NCBI RefSeq assembly: GCF_003818135.1
Contig: NZ_RPOH01000046.1
Coordinates: forward strand, 1 to 53,438
Origin: Buttiauxella warmboldiae
GTDB lineage: Bacteria > Pseudomonadota > Gammaproteobacteria > Enterobacterales > Enterobacteriaceae
Reading direction: 5' to 3'
DNA: 53,438 nucleotides
In this document: piece after piece, positions 37,346 through 51,101 of the stretch
Numbering within the stretch: the stretch's first letter is position 1
Layout of the letters: each line of letters opens with the position of its first letter
The notes under the pieces: generated by a model
Database searches by the model: none
What the model was told of the DNA's origin: nothing
The model's input: the letters and a program-made list of their open reading frames with translations, nothing else
Position numbers and translations under genes: made by a program

Positions 37346-38982
37346 CGCCTGGAGAAATTCGCCGCCTCTATTTCATTATTCGCACCTTCCTGAGTTACGG
37401 TCTGGATGAGCTGATCCCACGAATCCGCATTACGCTGCCGTTACGTATCTGGCGGCGTATGCTTTTCTGGATGCCAAACCGCCATAAAGACAAGCTCCTC
37501 GGTGAACGTTTACGCCTGGCGTTACAGGAGCTGGGGCCGGTGTGGATTAAATTTGGGCAGATGCTTTCTACGCGTCGTGATTTGTTCCCGCCACAGATCG
37601 CCGATCAGCTTGCGATGCTACAAGACCGCGTGGCGCCGTTTGATGGGGCGCTGGCAAAAAAACAGATCGAACAAGCCATGGGTAGCCTTCCTGTTGAAGC
37701 GTGGTTTGATGATTTTGATATTATCCCGCTCGCATCAGCTTCTATTGCCCAGGTGCATACCGCTCGTCTGAAAGAGAACGGCCGCGAAGTGGTTATCAAA
37801 GTCATTCGCCCGGATATTCTGCCGATAATCAAAGCGGATATGAAACTCATCTATCGTCTTGCGCGATGGGTGCCGCGACTGCTGCCTGATGGCCGCCGTT
37901 TGCGTCCGCTGGAGGTGGTGCGTGAATACGAAAAGACCCTGATTGATGAGCTGAACCTGCTGCGTGAGTCTGCAAACGCTATTCAGCTGCGCCGTAATTT
38001 TGAAGACAGCCCAATGCTTTATGTCCCGGAAGTTTTCTCTGACTACTGCAGCCAGGAGATGATGGTGATGGAGCGCATCTACGGTATTCCGGTTTCTGAT
38101 ATTGCGAGGCTTAAAGAGCAGGGCACTAATATGAAACTGTTGGCAGAGCGCGGCGTGCAGGTCTTTTTCACCCAGGTCTTCCGCGACAGTTTCTTCCATG
38201 CTGATATGCATCCCGGTAACATTTTTGTCAGTTTCGATCACCCCGAAGACCCGCAGTATATCGGGATCGACTGCGGTATCGTCGGCTCGCTTAATAAAGA
38301 AGATAAGCGCTATCTCGCAGAAAACTTTATCGCCTTCTTTAACCGTGATTATCGCAAGGTGGCGGAGCTGCATGTGGACTCGGGCTGGGTGCCGCCGGAC
38401 ACCAATGTTGAAGATTTTGAGTTCGCCATTCGCACCGTTTGCGAACCTATTTTTGAGAAGCCGCTGGCAGAAATCTCCTTTGGCCATGTGCTGCTCAACC
38501 TGTTTAACACCGCGCGACGCTTTAATATGGAAGTGCAGCCACAGTTAGTGCTGCTGCAAAAGACGCTGCTCTACGTTGAAGGCCTGGGAAGACAGCTTTA
38601 TCCCCAGCTGGATTTATGGAAAACTGCCAAACCTTTCCTGGAAGACTGGATCAAAGATCAGATCGGCATCCCCGCGCTGATCCGCTCTTTTAAAGAAAAA
38701 GCGCCGTTCTGGATAGAAAAAATGCCCGAGCTGCCGGAACTGATGTACGACAGTTTGCGCCAGGGTAAGCAATTGCAACATAGTGTTGATAATATAATGC
38801 GCGATTTGCAACGTAATCAGGTGCGCCAGGGGCAATCACGCTACCTGTTCGGCATTGGCGCAACGTTGATGTTAAGTGGCACTCTGCTCTTGATTAATAA
38901 GCCTGAATGGGAATTTATGCCCGCATGGCTGATGGCCGGAGGCATCGTCAGCTGGCTGATTGGCTGGCGGCGCTCAGCCTGA
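37342..38982 (+). CDS. ubiB: UbiB, atypical kinase-like protein for ubiquinone biosynthesis
   Basis: 546 residues from ATG 37342 ([12 protein letters not shown]), overlapping the ubiJ stop. ABC1/ADCK/UbiB family: the KxGQ motif ([14 protein letters not shown]), the Ala-rich loop [19 protein letters not shown] (Lys), the [10 protein letters not shown] catalytic loop and the IDCGIVG metal motif are all visible. Two C-terminal transmembrane helices (about 500-545) anchor it in the inner membrane. ATPase activity is thought to help extract ubiquinone precursors from the membrane. Confidence 0.97.
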   Translation: MTPGEIRRLYFIIRTFLSYGLDELIPRIRITLPLRIWRRMLFWMPNRHKDKLLGERLRLALQELGPVWIKFGQMLSTRRDLFPPQIADQLAMLQDRVAPFDGALAKKQIEQAMGSLPVEAWFDDFDIIPLASASIAQVHTARLKENGREVVIKVIRPDILPIIKADMKLIYRLARWVPRLLPDGRRLRPLEVVREYEKTLIDELNLLRESANAIQLRRNFEDSPMLYVPEVFSDYCSQEMMVMERIYGIPVSDIARLKEQGTNMKLLAERGVQVFFTQVFRDSFFHADMHPGNIFVSFDHPEDPQYIGIDCGIVGSLNKEDKRYLAENFIAFFNRDYRKVAELHVDSGWVPPDTNVEDFEFAIRTVCEPIFEKPLAEISFGHVLLNLFNTARRFNMEVQPQLVLLQKTLLYVEGLGRQLYPQLDLWKTAKPFLEDWIKDQIGIPALIRSFKEKAPFWIEKMPELPELMYDSLRQGKQLQHSVDNIMRDLQRNQVRQGQSRYLFGIGATLMLSGTLLLINKPEWEFMPAWLMAGGIVSWLIGWRRSA

Positions 38983-39065
38983 GCTGTTTTTCATCGTTTT
39001 TAACCGACAACGTGCGGTACAATACGGACCGTTATCTATTCATCACTGTGATTTGAGGCAACATT

Positions 39066-39326
39066 ATGGGTGGTATCAGTATTTGGCAATTGTTGATCAT
39101 TGCTGTGATCGTCGTTCTGCTTTTCGGCACCAAAAAGCTGGGTTCTATCGGTTCTGATTTAGGCGCATCCATCAAAGGCTTTAAAAAAGCCATGAGCGAC
39201 GATGAAGACAAAGAGAAAGATAAATCCATTCAGGATGCTGATTTTACAGCGAAAACGCTGGCAGATAAGCAACCTTCTGAGGTAAAGAAAGACGAAGCAA
39301 AGAGCAACGATAAAGAGCAGGTGTAA
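39066..39326 (+). CDS. tatA: Sec-independent translocase subunit TatA
   Basis: 86 residues. N-terminal transmembrane helix ([16 protein letters not shown]), then the hinge and amphipathic helix ([21 protein letters not shown]) and a charged tail. TatA oligomerises to form the pore for folded twin-arginine proteins. First gene of tatABC; the tatB start follows after 3 bp. Confidence 0.97.
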   Translation: MGGISIWQLLIIAVIVVLLFGTKKLGSIGSDLGASIKGFKKAMSDDEDKEKDKSIQDADFTAKTLADKQPSEVKKDEAKSNDKEQV

Positions 39327-39329
39327 ACC

Positions 39330-39863
39330 GTGTTCGATATTGGTTTCAGTGAGCTGCTGCTGGTATTCGTGATTGGCCTGATTGTGCTTGGGCCACAGCG
39401 TTTACCCGTGGCCGTTAAAACGGTTGTCGGCTGGGTGCGCGCGCTGCGTTCGCTGGCGGCAACCGTACAAAATGAACTGGTTCAGGAGCTGAAAATCCAG
39501 GAGCTGCAGGACAGCCTGAAAAAGGTTGAAAAAGCGAGCATGGATAGCCTCACTCCGGAGCTGAAGGCATCAATGGATGAGCTGCGCCAGGCCGCTGAAT
39601 CTATGAAGCGCTCGTATACTGCTGAGCCTGAAAAGGCGAGTGACGAGGCTCATACTATCCATAACCCGCTTCTCAAAGAGGACGAGGACAGCCACGACGG
39701 CGTGACGCCAGCAGCGGCCGCCCATCAGGCCAGTGCGCCTGAGAAAGCGCCTGAAACTGCCACAGCGGAGAGTGCTGATGCACTCATTGCGCCACAGGCT
39801 AAACCCGTAGCACCGCCAGCCGCCGCTCCCGCCTCTTCTCAACCTTCGAGTGATAAACCATAA
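39330..39863 (+). CDS. tatB: Sec-independent translocase subunit TatB
   Basis: 177 residues from GTG 39330. The N-terminal helix with the conserved Glu ([17 protein letters not shown]), the [12 protein letters not shown] hinge, a long amphipathic coiled region and an Ala/Pro-rich, poorly conserved tail. TatB works with TatC as the twin-arginine signal receptor. The tail is longer than in E. coli (171). Confidence 0.96.
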   Translation: MFDIGFSELLLVFVIGLIVLGPQRLPVAVKTVVGWVRALRSLAATVQNELVQELKIQELQDSLKKVEKASMDSLTPELKASMDELRQAAESMKRSYTAEPEKASDEAHTIHNPLLKEDEDSHDGVTPAAAAHQASAPEKAPETATAESADALIAPQAKPVAPPAAAPASSQPSSDKP

Positions 39864-39865
39864 AC

Positions 39866-40651
39866 ATGGCCGTTGAAGATACCCAACCGCTTATCAGCCA
39901 TCTGATAGAGCTGCGCAAGCGACTGTTAAATAGCATTATCGCTGTGCTGGTGATTTTTCTGGCACTGGTTTACTTCGCCAATGACATCTATCAAATCGTC
40001 TCAGCGCCGCTGATTAAGCAAATGCCGATTGGGTCAACGATGATTGCGACCGATGTCGCATCGCCGTTTTTTGCCCCTATTAAGCTGACAATTTATGTCG
40101 CCGTGTTCTTATCCGCCCCGGTGATCCTTTACCAAATCTGGGCGTTTATCGCGCCTGCGCTGTATAAGCACGAGCGCAAACTGGTCATGCCGCTGCTGTT
40201 CTCCAGCACCCTGCTGTTTTATATCGGTATCGCTTTTGCTTATTTCGTTGTCTTCCCGCTGGCGTTCGGTTTCTTAACCAAAACCGCGCCGGCTGGCGTC
40301 ATCGTGTCGACCGATATCACGAAATATCTCGATTTTGTGATGGCCTTATTTATGGCGTTCGGAGTGGCTTTTGAAGTGCCCGTTGCCATTATTTTGCTGT
40401 GCTGGATGGGGGTGACTTCGCCTGATGCGCTGAAGAAAAAGCGCCCGTATATTCTGGTCGGCGCGTTCGTGGTGGGGATGTTGCTTACGCCACCGGATGT
40501 GTTCTCGCAAACACTGCTGGCGATTCCGATGTACTGCCTGTTTGAAGTAGGGATTTTCTTCTCTCGTTTCTATGTCGGTAAAGGGCGTAGAAGAGGTGAG
40601 GAAGAAGACCCGGAAGAAGCACCAGAAGCAGAAGACAATCGCTCTAAGTAA
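39866..40651 (+). CDS. tatC: Sec-independent translocase subunit TatC
   Basis: 261 residues, six transmembrane helices. The N-terminal cytoplasmic [15 protein letters not shown] segment binds the twin-arginine motif, and [13 protein letters not shown] and the Glu in GVAFEVPV are conserved. It follows tatB by 2 bp. The acidic C-terminal tail ([13 protein letters not shown]) is longer than the helical core needs. Confidence 0.97.
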   Translation: MAVEDTQPLISHLIELRKRLLNSIIAVLVIFLALVYFANDIYQIVSAPLIKQMPIGSTMIATDVASPFFAPIKLTIYVAVFLSAPVILYQIWAFIAPALYKHERKLVMPLLFSSTLLFYIGIAFAYFVVFPLAFGFLTKTAPAGVIVSTDITKYLDFVMALFMAFGVAFEVPVAIILLCWMGVTSPDALKKKRPYILVGAFVVGMLLTPPDVFSQTLLAIPMYCLFEVGIFFSRFYVGKGRRRGEEEDPEEAPEAEDNRSK

Positions 40652-40702
40652 GAGTCATAATTTCAGGCCGCCCATCAGGGCGGTCGTCGTTTGGAAGGCG
40701 CC

Positions 40703-41482
40703 ATGTTTGATATCGGTGTAAATCTAACCAGCTCGCAGTTTGCCAAAGATCGTGCAGATGTCGTGGCTCGTGCGCAGCACGCTGGAGTCAGCGGCATGTT
40801 GCTGACGGGCACAAACCTTCACGAAAGCCAGCAGGCGCTTGAACTTGCGCAACAGTATCAGGGGTGCTGGTCTACCGCAGGCGTTCATCCACATGATGCT
40901 AGCCAGTGGCAGGACGAAACGGCAGCAGCCATTCGTGAACTTGCCGGTGCATCTGAAGTGGTGGCTATCGGCGAGTGTGGCCTGGATTTCAACCGCAATT
41001 TTTCAACGCCTGCTGAACAAGAACGTGCTTTTACCGCACAACTGGCCCTGGCGGCCGATCTGATGATGCCGGTATTCTTGCACTGCCGGGAAGCTCACGA
41101 ACGCTTTATTACGCTGCTCGATCCATGGCTCGATAAATTGCCCGGTGTGGTGCTGCACTGTTTTACCGGTACTGAAAACGAGGCCCGTGAATGTCTGGCT
41201 CGTGGGCTTTTCATCGGTGTAACCGGCTGGGTATGCGATGAGCGCCGCGGCCTTGAATTACGTGAATTATTACCGGCGATCCCCGCACATCAGCTGCTGC
41301 TGGAAACCGATGCCCCTTATTTGTTACCGCGGGATCTTAAACCCAAACCTGCTTCCCGCCGCAACGAACCCTGCTACTTGCCTCATATCCTGAATAAGGT
41401 GGCCGAATGGCGTGGAGAAGACCCCGCCTGGCTGGCGCAAGTAACAGATGACAATGCCCGCCGTCTTTTCCGGCTGGCTTAA
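40703..41482 (+). CDS. tatD: TatD, metal-dependent DNase
   Basis: 259 residues from ATG 40703 ([13 protein letters not shown]); an upstream in-frame TTG would add four residues not seen in homologues. TatD-family amidohydrolase barrel: [26 protein letters not shown] and [11 protein letters not shown] carry the metal ligands. It is a 3'-5' exonuclease on DNA/RNA, linked to oxidative damage repair. It is not required for Tat transport despite its name and position. Confidence 0.95.
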   Translation: MFDIGVNLTSSQFAKDRADVVARAQHAGVSGMLLTGTNLHESQQALELAQQYQGCWSTAGVHPHDASQWQDETAAAIRELAGASEVVAIGECGLDFNRNFSTPAEQERAFTAQLALAADLMMPVFLHCREAHERFITLLDPWLDKLPGVVLHCFTGTENEARECLARGLFIGVTGWVCDERRGLELRELLPAIPAHQLLLETDAPYLLPRDLKPKPASRRNEPCYLPHILNKVAEWRGEDPAWLAQVTDDNARRLFRLA

Positions 41483-42520
<1,038 letters not shown>

Positions 42521-42527
42521 AGGCTAA

Positions 42528-42557
42528 AAATCAGGCCAGCATTCACTGGCCTGATTT
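42528..42557. terminator. Bidirectional terminator between hemB and rfaH
   Basis: AAATCAGGCCAG and CTGGCCTGATTT, perfect 12-bp arms around CATTCA, with T-rich sequence on the hemB side. The right arm overlaps the rfaH stop codon. Confidence 0.85.
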
Positions 42558-43044
42558 ATTTCTTTTTAAAGTCGGTGTTCTTCACACTCTGCATAACTTG
42601 TTTATTTAACAGATTCAGCAGCAGCATCGAGCGGGCTTCGCCGTCCGGCTCGCTAAAAATCGCTTCCAGCCCTATAAATGCTCCTTCCGTGATCACCACC
42701 CGATCGCCTGCATAAGGTGTCTCCGGGTCGATAATATTCTCTGGCTGGTGATTCATTAGCTGTTCAATCACATCGCCGGGAACGATGGCGGGAAGGCTGC
42801 CAAACCGGACGAAATGGCTGACGCCACGCGTCGAGTTTATCGTGGTGGTATGAATGGTTTCAGGATCAAAGCGGACAAACATATAGTTCGGGAACAATGG
42901 TTCATTGACCGCAGTACGTTTGCCACGCACGATCTTTTCAATCTTGATCATCGGGGTGAGGCAATTCACTTCCTGACGCTCAAGATGCTCTTGCGCCCGC
43001 AGTAATTGACCCCGTTTGCAGTACAGCAGATACCAGGATTCCAT
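42556..43044 (-). CDS. rfaH: RfaH, NusG-paralogue transcription antitermination factor
   Basis: 162 residues, as in E. coli. The NGN domain begins [11 protein letters not shown], contains the RNA polymerase-contacting [18 protein letters not shown], and is linked to the fold-switching C-terminal domain ([26 protein letters not shown]). RfaH binds ops elements in paused complexes and enhances expression of long LPS, capsule and conjugation operons. It is divergent from ubiD and convergent with hemB. Confidence 0.97.
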   Translation of the reverse strand: MESWYLLYCKRGQLLRAQEHLERQEVNCLTPMIKIEKIVRGKRTAVNEPLFPNYMFVRFDPETIHTTTINSTRGVSHFVRFGSLPAIVPGDVIEQLMNHQPENIIDPETPYAGDRVVITEGAFIGLEAIFSEPDGEARSMLLLNLLNKQVMQSVKNTDFKKK

Positions 43045-43214
43045 AATGTCTCTTTTTCCTAATTAACCGGGGAAGAATAACAAAAGGGCGTTATTAGAGA
43101 TAGACAGCACAAGTATAACTTATGGCCGATTGGTCATCGGATGAGCATTTACGCGTTATTAACAAAAATACAGCATGCCGTGCATGAAGCCCGTATAATG
43201 GCCGCAAAATCCTG

Positions 43215-44714
43215 ATGACGATTAATGGCATGAAATACCACGACCTACGTGACTTTCTGGAACTACTCGAGCAACGCGGCGAGCTAAAGCGTATCGCCAT
43301 GCCCGTCGATCCGTACCTGGAAATGACTGAAATTGCCGATCGGACTTTGCGCGCCAATGGCCCTGCGCTGCTATTTGAGAACCCTAAAGGGTATGACATG
43401 CCGGTGCTGTGCAACCTGTTTGGCACGCCAAAACGTGTCGCGATGGGGATGGGGCAGGAAGATGTGTCGGCGCTGCGCGAAGTGGGTAAGTTGCTGGCCT
43501 TCCTGAAAGAGCCGGAGCCACCGAAAGGTTTCCGTGACTTGTTCGATAAGCTGCCACAGTTTAAACAAGTCCTGAACATGCCTACTAAGCGGCTGCGTAA
43601 CGCCCCTTGTCAGGAGCAAATCTTTGAAGGGAATGAAGTCGATTTGACGCGCATTCCTGTTATGCAATGCTGGCCTGAAGATGCCGCACCATTGATTACC
43701 TGGGGTTTGACGGTAACGCGTGGGCCACATAAAGAGCGGCAAAATCTTGGTATTTATCGCCAGCAGCTGATTGGTAAAAACAAACTGATTATGCGTTGGC
43801 TGTCGCATCGCGGCGGCGCGCTGGATTTCCAGGAGTGGTGTGCGGAGCATCCGGGCGAACGTTTCCCTGTTTCAGTTGCGTTAGGTGCTGACCCTGCCAC
43901 CATTCTTGGCGCGGTAACGCCGGTGCCTGATACGCTTTCCGAATATGCGTTTGCCGGTTTGCTGCGCGGCACCAAAACCGAAGTGGTAAAGTGTATTTCC
44001 AACGATCTCGAAGTACCTGCCAGCGCGGAAATTGTGCTGGAAGGGTATATCGAGCCGGGCGAAATGGCGCCTGAAGGCCCATATGGCGACCACACGGGCT
44101 ACTACAATGAAGTCGATGACTTCCCGGTATTTACCGTGACGCATATTACCCAGCGCCAGAATCCGATTTACCATTCAACCTACACCGGGCGGCCACCGGA
44201 TGAACCTGCGGTACTCGGGGTGGCGCTTAATGAAGTGTTTGTGCCGATTTTGCAGAAGCAATTCCCGGAAATTGTCGATTTCTATCTGCCGCCGGAAGGT
44301 TGTTCGTATCGCCTTGCGGTTGTGACGATTAAGAAACAATACGCGGGTCACGCCAAGCGCGTGATGATGGGCGTCTGGTCTTTCCTGCGGCAGTTTATGT
44401 ACACCAAGTTTGTCATCGTATGCGATGACGACGTCAACGCGCGTGACTGGAACGATGTGATTTGGGCCATCACCACGCGTATGGACCCGGCGCGTGACAC
44501 CGTTTTGGTAGAGAACACGCCGATCGATTACCTGGATTTTGCCTCGCCGGTTTCAGGCCTTGGCTCAAAAATGGGCCTGGATGCCACCAATAAATGGCCA
44601 GGGGAAACCCAACGTGAGTGGGGGCGTCCAATTAAGAAAGATGCAGAAGTATGCGCACGTATTGATGCAATCTGGAACGAACTGGCTATTTTCGACGACA
44701 ATAAAAACGTCTGA
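43215..44714 (+). CDS. ubiD: 4-hydroxy-3-polyprenylbenzoate decarboxylase UbiD
   Basis: 499 residues (E. coli 497). Uses prenylated FMN made by UbiX to decarboxylate the ubiquinone precursor. Hallmarks are [16 protein letters not shown], the catalytic E-R-E neighbourhood in [36 protein letters not shown], and [14 protein letters not shown]. The start could be ATG 43215 or the in-frame ATG 43230; E. coli also begins a few residues before MKY. TATAAT at 43194-43199 may be its -10 element. Confidence 0.96.
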   Translation: MTINGMKYHDLRDFLELLEQRGELKRIAMPVDPYLEMTEIADRTLRANGPALLFENPKGYDMPVLCNLFGTPKRVAMGMGQEDVSALREVGKLLAFLKEPEPPKGFRDLFDKLPQFKQVLNMPTKRLRNAPCQEQIFEGNEVDLTRIPVMQCWPEDAAPLITWGLTVTRGPHKERQNLGIYRQQLIGKNKLIMRWLSHRGGALDFQEWCAEHPGERFPVSVALGADPATILGAVTPVPDTLSEYAFAGLLRGTKTEVVKCISNDLEVPASAEIVLEGYIEPGEMAPEGPYGDHTGYYNEVDDFPVFTVTHITQRQNPIYHSTYTGRPPDEPAVLGVALNEVFVPILQKQFPEIVDFYLPPEGCSYRLAVVTIKKQYAGHAKRVMMGVWSFLRQFMYTKFVIVCDDDVNARDWNDVIWAITTRMDPARDTVLVENTPIDYLDFASPVSGLGSKMGLDATNKWPGETQREWGRPIKKDAEVCARIDAIWNELAIFDDNKNV

Positions 44715-44761
44715 GTGGCGCTTTTTACTGTTTTGCCTTATTGACCCGACAGAGGGGAAGC

Positions 44762-45463
44762 ATGACAACCTTAAGCTGTAAAGTGACCTCGGTAGAGGCG
44801 ATAACTGACACGGTATATCGCGTTCGATTACTGCCGGAAGCGAAGTTCTCCTTTCAGGCAGGGCAGTATTTAATGGTGGTGATGGATGAGCGCGACAAGC
44901 GCCCATTCTCCATGGCATCCACGCCGGGGGACCATGAGTTTATCGAGCTACATATTGGCGCATCAGAGATTAATCTGTACGCCATGGCCGTGATGGATCG
45001 CATTCTGAAAGAAAAAGAGATCGTGGTTGATATGCCGCACGGTGATGCCTGGCTGCGCGAGGATGAAGATCGTCCGCTGGTTCTGATTGCTGGCGGCACC
45101 GGTTTCTCTTATGCGCGCTCGATTTTACTGACCGCGCTGGCACGCAATCCACAACGTGAAGTCGCGATTTACTGGGGCGGCCGTGAAGATAAACATCTTT
45201 ACGATCTCAGCGAGCTGGAAGCGCTCTGCGTGCTTCATCCTAATCTGCGTGTTGAAGCGGTGGTTGAACAGCCAGAACCTGGCTGGCGTGGCCGCACCGG
45301 TACGGTGTTAGCGGCGGTGATGCAGGATTACGGAACGCTTGCCGGGCATGACATCTATATTGCCGGACGTTTTGAAATGGCGAAGATTGCCCGCGACCTG
45401 TTCTGTAATGAACGTGGTGCAAAGGTTGACCGCATGTTTGGCGATGCGTTTTCGTTTATTTGA
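44762..45463 (+). CDS. fre: NAD(P)H-flavin reductase Fre
   Basis: 233 residues from ATG 44762 ([14 protein letters not shown]), preceded by GAGGGGAAG; an upstream frame adds seven residues absent in E. coli. Ferredoxin-reductase fold: RPFSMAS binds free flavin, and [14 protein letters not shown] with [14 protein letters not shown] binds the nicotinamide nucleotide. It supplies reduced free flavins, with roles in ribonucleotide reductase activation and ferric reduction. It follows ubiD by 47 bp. Confidence 0.96.
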   Translation: MTTLSCKVTSVEAITDTVYRVRLLPEAKFSFQAGQYLMVVMDERDKRPFSMASTPGDHEFIELHIGASEINLYAMAVMDRILKEKEIVVDMPHGDAWLREDEDRPLVLIAGGTGFSYARSILLTALARNPQREVAIYWGGREDKHLYDLSELEALCVLHPNLRVEAVVEQPEPGWRGRTGTVLAAVMQDYGTLAGHDIYIAGRFEMAKIARDLFCNERGAKVDRMFGDAFSFI

Positions 45464-45470
45464 TACGATG

Positions 45471-45495
45471 AAAAAACCCGCCCCTGACAGGCGGG
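45471..45495 (-). terminator. Terminator of the fadBA operon
   Basis: CCCGCC (45477-45482) and GGCGGG (45490-45495); on the minus strand the stem is followed by six T (45476-45471), so it ends leftward fadBA transcripts. Confidence 0.75.
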
Positions 45496-45519
45496 AAGAA
45501 CGGCAACTAAACTTTTTCT

Positions 45520-45547
45520 ACGTCCCTGATACCGGCATCAGGGACGT
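45520..45547. repeat. Second perfect hairpin between fre and fadA
   Basis: ACGTCCCTGAT and ATCAGGGACGT, 11-bp arms with loop ACCGGC, 12 bp from the fadA stop. No T run follows on either strand. It may be a 3'-end protecting structure. Confidence 0.6.
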
Positions 45548-45558
45548 TAAAAATGTTC

Positions 45559-46731
<1,173 letters not shown>

Positions 46732-48921
46732 TCAGGCGCTTTTCAGATCAATGGCCGGGCGCGCGGGCTCAACCGGTGGATAGTACAGCTCGTTACGGGA
46801 CGCTTTAGTACGCAGGCCGTCCGGCACCTGGTAGAGCGGGCCAAGATGTTCGTACTGTTGCGCCATATCGAGATATTTTGCGCAGCCGATGGTGTCTAAC
46901 CAGCGGAATGCGCCACCGTGGAATGGAGGGAATCCCAGACCGTAAACCAGTGCCATATCTGCTTCCGCCGGGCTTGCGATGATGCCCTCTTCCAGGCAAC
47001 GCACCACCTCATTGACCATTGGGATCATCATCCGGGCGATGATTTCTTCGTCGCTGAAGTTATGGCGTGGCTTGCTGACTTCTGCCAACAGGCCGTCAGT
47101 CGCTTCATCCTGCTCTTTGCGTGGCTTGCCTTTGCTGTCTTGTGTGTAGCGATAGAAACCCTGTTGGGTTTTCTGACCGTAGCGGCCCGCGTCAAACATC
47201 GCATCAACCGCATCGCGATACTCTTTCTGCATACGCTGCGGGAACCCTGCCGCCATCACCGCCTGGGCGTGATGAGCGGTATCGATACCCACGACATCCA
47301 GTAGATACGCCGGGCCCATCGGCCAGCCGAACTGTTTTTCCATCACTTTGTCGATTTGACGGAAATCAGCGCCGTCGCGCATCAGCTGGCTAAAGCCTGC
47401 GAAGTAGGGGAACAGCACGCGGTTAACGAAGAAACCCGGGCAGTCATTCACCACGATGGGGGTTTTGCCCATTTTGCTGGCCCACGCCACCACTTTCGCG
47501 ATGGTTTGCTCAGAGGTTTTTTCACCGCGGATCACTTCCACTAACGGCATGCGATGCACCGGGTTAAAGAAGTGCATCCCGCAGAAGTTTTCCGGGCGTT
47601 TCAGGCTGTTTGCCAGCTCGCTAATCGGAATGGTCGAGGTATTCGACGCCAGGACGGTATCCGGGCGTACTTTATCTTCTACTTCCGCCAGAACCGCTTT
47701 CTTTACTTTCGGGTTTTCAACCACCGCTTCAACCACCACATCGACACGCTCAAAACCAGCGTAATCCAGTGTCGGATGAATGGTGGCAATCACACCCGCC
47801 AGTTTCATGCCGTCAATTTTGCCGCGTTCCAGCTGTTTGTTCAGCAGCTTGCTGGCTTCGTTAATGCCCAGCTCCAGCGACTTCTGGTTAATATCCTTCA
47901 TTAATACCGGTACACCTTTCCAGGCAGACTGGTAAGCAATGCCGCCGCCCATGATACCGGCACCAAGAACGGCTGCCTGTTTCGGGGTTTCGGTATTTAA
48001 GGTCTGCTTCTTCACCTGACCTTTTATGTATTGGTCGTTGAGGAAAATCCCGACCAGCGCGCGGGCCTCATTGGAACGCGCCAACGGCACAAAACTTTGG
48101 GTCTCCAGCTGTAATGCTTCATCACGGCCCATTTTTGCCGCGGCTTCGATGGTTTTGACTGCCGTCATTGGCGCCGGGTAGTGCTTACCCGCAATCTGCA
48201 TCACCATGCTTTTGGCAATAGTGAAGCTCATGGTGGCTTCGATTTTGCTTAAGCGTAGCGGCTGCAGTTTTGGCGCACGTTTGGCTTTCCAGTCCAGATC
48301 GCCATTAATCGCCTGGCGCAGTATAGCCAGTGCGCCAGCGCGCAGTTTTTCAGTTTTAACGACACCATCAACTAAACCGAGTTTTTGTGCTTCAACGGCA
48401 CCAACATCTTTCCCGGCAGTAATGATTTCCAGTGCGCTATCAGCGCCCAGCAAACGAGGTAAACGCACTGATCCACCGAAACCAGGCATGATACCCAGTT
48501 TGGTTTCCGGCAGGCCGATACGGGTATCCGGCGTTGCCAGACGGTAATCTGTTGCCAGCACGCATTCACAGCCGCCGCCGAGTGCATAACCATTTACCGC
48601 CGCAATTGTCGGGACCGGCAGATCTTCCAGGCGGTTGAAGATGCTATTGGCAAACTGCAGCCAGCGAGTCAGCTGTTCCGCAGGCACCAGGAACAATGAC
48701 AGGAATTCGGTAATATCAGCGCCAACGATAAAGGCGGCCTTATTGGAACTGAGCAGCAGACCTTTCAGGTTGGGCTGCTTTTCCAGCACATCCAGCGCGT
48801 GGCCGAGGCTGGCTACGGTTGCGGTATCGAGTTTGTTCACTGAGCCGGGCGCATCAAATACCAGTTCTGCGATGCCATCTTCCAGCCAGTCGAGATGTAA
48901 GGTTTCACCTTGGTAGAGCAT
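46732..48921 (-). CDS. fadB: Fatty-acid oxidation complex alpha subunit FadB
   Basis: 729 residues, as in E. coli, from ATG 48921 ([12 protein letters not shown]); the frame extends to 48999 across the FadR operator and is rejected. The N-terminal enoyl-CoA hydratase/isomerase domain (1-190; [30 protein letters not shown]) is followed by the 3-hydroxyacyl-CoA dehydrogenase domain with NAD motif [12 protein letters not shown] and the catalytic His of [15 protein letters not shown]. Expression is induced by long-chain acyl-CoA through FadR. Confidence 0.98.
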   Translation of the reverse strand: MLYQGETLHLDWLEDGIAELVFDAPGSVNKLDTATVASLGHALDVLEKQPNLKGLLLSSNKAAFIVGADITEFLSLFLVPAEQLTRWLQFANSIFNRLEDLPVPTIAAVNGYALGGGCECVLATDYRLATPDTRIGLPETKLGIMPGFGGSVRLPRLLGADSALEIITAGKDVGAVEAQKLGLVDGVVKTEKLRAGALAILRQAINGDLDWKAKRAPKLQPLRLSKIEATMSFTIAKSMVMQIAGKHYPAPMTAVKTIEAAAKMGRDEALQLETQSFVPLARSNEARALVGIFLNDQYIKGQVKKQTLNTETPKQAAVLGAGIMGGGIAYQSAWKGVPVLMKDINQKSLELGINEASKLLNKQLERGKIDGMKLAGVIATIHPTLDYAGFERVDVVVEAVVENPKVKKAVLAEVEDKVRPDTVLASNTSTIPISELANSLKRPENFCGMHFFNPVHRMPLVEVIRGEKTSEQTIAKVVAWASKMGKTPIVVNDCPGFFVNRVLFPYFAGFSQLMRDGADFRQIDKVMEKQFGWPMGPAYLLDVVGIDTAHHAQAVMAAGFPQRMQKEYRDAVDAMFDAGRYGQKTQQGFYRYTQDSKGKPRKEQDEATDGLLAEVSKPRHNFSDEEIIARMMIPMVNEVVRCLEEGIIASPAEADMALVYGLGFPPFHGGAFRWLDTIGCAKYLDMAQQYEHLGPLYQVPDGLRTKASRNELYYPPVEPARPAIDLKSA

Positions 48922-48947
48922 GTCAGTCTCCTGAATCCAGCAATGGG

Positions 48948-48964
48948 ATCTGGTCGTACCAGAT
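48948..48964. promoter_or_regulatory. FadR operator of fadBA
   Basis: ATCTGGTCGTACCAGAT, a perfect inverted repeat matching the FadR operator. It lies 26 bp before the fadB start, where FadR represses until acyl-CoA binds. Confidence 0.9.
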
Positions 48965-49114
48965 GGAGGGAGTGTGGAATTGATGTTAATGAAATGCAAA
49001 TTAGTCTTTAAATATTTGCAAAGATGATCACAGCCGCTGGAAATAAGTTCGTGAACTTTACGGTGTGCTAAGATGCGGGGCGTTCAGGTTTATAAAAAAA
49101 CAGAAGGGTAAATC

Positions 49115-50446
49115 ATGGATTCACTGGCCTCACTTTATCAAGATCATGTGGCAACTTTGCAGGAACGTACCCGCAATGTTCTGGCGCGTTTCAATCTTGA
49201 CGCGCTGCTGATTCACTCGGGCGAGCTGTTCAACGTCTTCCTTGACGATCATCCGTATCCGTTCAAGGTTAATCCACAATTCAAAGCCTGGGTTCCGGTG
49301 ACTCAAGTGCCAAACTGCTGGCTGCTGGTGGATGGCGTGAACAAACCTAAGCTGTGGTTCTACCTGCCGGTTGATTACTGGCACAACGTGGAGCCGCTGC
49401 CAGAATCCTTCTGGACTGACGAAGTTGAAGTGATTGCTTTGCCAAAAGCAGACGGCATTGGCAGCCAGCTGCCTGCTGCACGTGGCAATATCGGTTATAT
49501 CGGGCCGGTGCCAGAACGCGCCATTCAGCTTGACATTCAGGGTGCTAACATCAACCCGAAAGGCGTGATTGATTACCTGCATTATCATCGCTCTTATAAA
49601 ACTGACTACGAGCTGGCGTGTATGCGTGAAGCGCAGAAAACCGCAGTGGTTGGCCATCAGGCTGCACATGAAGCCTTCCTTTCCGGGATGAGCGAATTTG
49701 ATATCAATCAGGCTTATCTGACCGCAACCGGGCATCGCGATACCGATGTGCCTTACGGCAATATTGTGGCGCTCAACGAGCACGCGGCAGTTTTGCATTA
49801 CACCAAATTAGATAATCGTGCTCCTGAGGAAATGCGTAGCTTCCTTTTAGATGCTGGCGCGGAATATAACGGCTATGCGGCTGATTTAACGCGTACCTGG
49901 TCGGCTAATAGCGACAATGATTATGCTCAATTGGTGAAAGACGTTAACACCGAGCAACTTGCGTTAATAGACACTCTGAAAGCGGGTGTGCGCTACACCG
50001 ATTACCATATTCAGTTCCATCAACGTATCGCGAAGCTGCTGAACCGCCATAAGCTAGTAACGGGCATTAGCGAAGAAGCGATGGTCGAAACCGGGATTAC
50101 CGGGCCATTTATGCCGCACGGCCTGGGCCACCCATTGGGTCTGCAGGTTCATGATGTCGCTGGCTTTATGCAGGATGACACCGGTACCCACCTTGCTGCC
50201 CCTTCTCAATATCCGTATCTGCGCTGCACGCGTATTCTGGAGCCGCGTATGGTTCTGACTATCGAGCCGGGTATTTACTTCATTGAGTCGCTGCTCGCAC
50301 CGTGGCGCGAAGGGCAATACAGCAAACATTTTGACTGGCAGCGCATTGAAACGATGAAGCCTTTCGGCGGGATTCGTATTGAGGACAATGTGATTGTTCA
50401 CGAAAACAGCATTGAAAACATGACGCGTGATTTGAAACTGGCGTAA
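49115..50446 (+). CDS. pepQ: Xaa-Pro dipeptidase (prolidase)
   Basis: 443 residues, as in E. coli. Pita-bread fold with metal ligands in [18 protein letters not shown] (two Asp), [14 protein letters not shown] (His), TIEPGIYF (Glu) and GGIRIEDN (Glu). It hydrolyses dipeptides with C-terminal proline. Divergent from fadB. Its stop TAA overlaps the yigZ ATG by one base. Confidence 0.97.
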   Translation: MDSLASLYQDHVATLQERTRNVLARFNLDALLIHSGELFNVFLDDHPYPFKVNPQFKAWVPVTQVPNCWLLVDGVNKPKLWFYLPVDYWHNVEPLPESFWTDEVEVIALPKADGIGSQLPAARGNIGYIGPVPERAIQLDIQGANINPKGVIDYLHYHRSYKTDYELACMREAQKTAVVGHQAAHEAFLSGMSEFDINQAYLTATGHRDTDVPYGNIVALNEHAAVLHYTKLDNRAPEEMRSFLLDAGAEYNGYAADLTRTWSANSDNDYAQLVKDVNTEQLALIDTLKAGVRYTDYHIQFHQRIAKLLNRHKLVTGISEEAMVETGITGPFMPHGLGHPLGLQVHDVAGFMQDDTGTHLAAPSQYPYLRCTRILEPRMVLTIEPGIYFIESLLAPWREGQYSKHFDWQRIETMKPFGGIRIEDNVIVHENSIENMTRDLKLA

Positions 50447-51060
50447 TGGAGAGCTGGCTGATTCCTGCTCAGTCCGTCCAGGTCTGCGAAGAGATCAAGA
50501 AAAGCCGCTTTATTACGCTGGTCGCGCATACGGCTGGCGTAGCGGCGGCGAAAGCGTTTCTTGAACATGTGCGATCTGAACACCCGGCGGCCCGGCACCA
50601 TTGCTGGGCCTGGGTTGCCGGTGCGCCAGATGATTCTCAGCAGCTGGGGTTTTCAGACGATGGCGAGCCCGCAGGCACCGCGGGAAAACCTATGCTTGCC
50701 CAGCTAATGGGAAGCGGGATAGGTGAAATCACTGCGGTAGTGGTTCGCTACTCGGGCGGCATTAAACTCGGAACGGGCGGTCTGGTGAAAGCCTACGGTG
50801 GCGGTGTGCAGGCAGCATTAAATCAATTGCCAACCATGCTCAAAGTTCCATTAACTGAATATACTTTGCAGTGTGACTATGCGCAGCTTGCCGGAGTTGA
50901 AGCGTTATTAAAACAGTGCAGCGGCGAACGGGTGCACAGTGACTTTCAGGCTTCAGTACTATTACGTATCGCGCTACCTCATGCGAAACTCGCTGACTTT
51001 TCCGTCAGACTTGCTGATTTTAGCCGCGGTGCATTGCATTTATCGCCGCTTGAACAGTAA
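50446..51060 (+). CDS. yigZ: YigZ, IMPACT family protein
   Basis: 204 residues, as in E. coli. The N-terminal IMPACT (UPF0029) domain has SRFITLVAHTAGV, RHHCWAWVAG, DDGEPAGTAGKPML and VVVRYSGGIKLGTGGLVKAYG; the C-terminal ferredoxin-like domain resembles EF-G domain V. The function is unknown; a nucleic-acid or translation-related role is suggested by the fold. Translational coupling to pepQ is likely. Confidence 0.93.
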   Translation: MESWLIPAQSVQVCEEIKKSRFITLVAHTAGVAAAKAFLEHVRSEHPAARHHCWAWVAGAPDDSQQLGFSDDGEPAGTAGKPMLAQLMGSGIGEITAVVVRYSGGIKLGTGGLVKAYGGGVQAALNQLPTMLKVPLTEYTLQCDYAQLAGVEALLKQCSGERVHSDFQASVLLRIALPHAKLADFSVRLADFSRGALHLSPLEQ

Positions 51061-51101
51061 TCACCTGTCGTTATTTATTAATCGTTAAGGAAACGGCTGA
51101 A

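Noticed and set aside
45520-45547. Second hairpin after fre as an intrinsic terminator
   Set aside because: The stem is strong, but no T run follows on either strand, so it is listed only as a hairpin.
48922-48999. N-terminal extension of fadB
   Set aside because: It would be translated through the FadR operator and is absent from FadB homologues.
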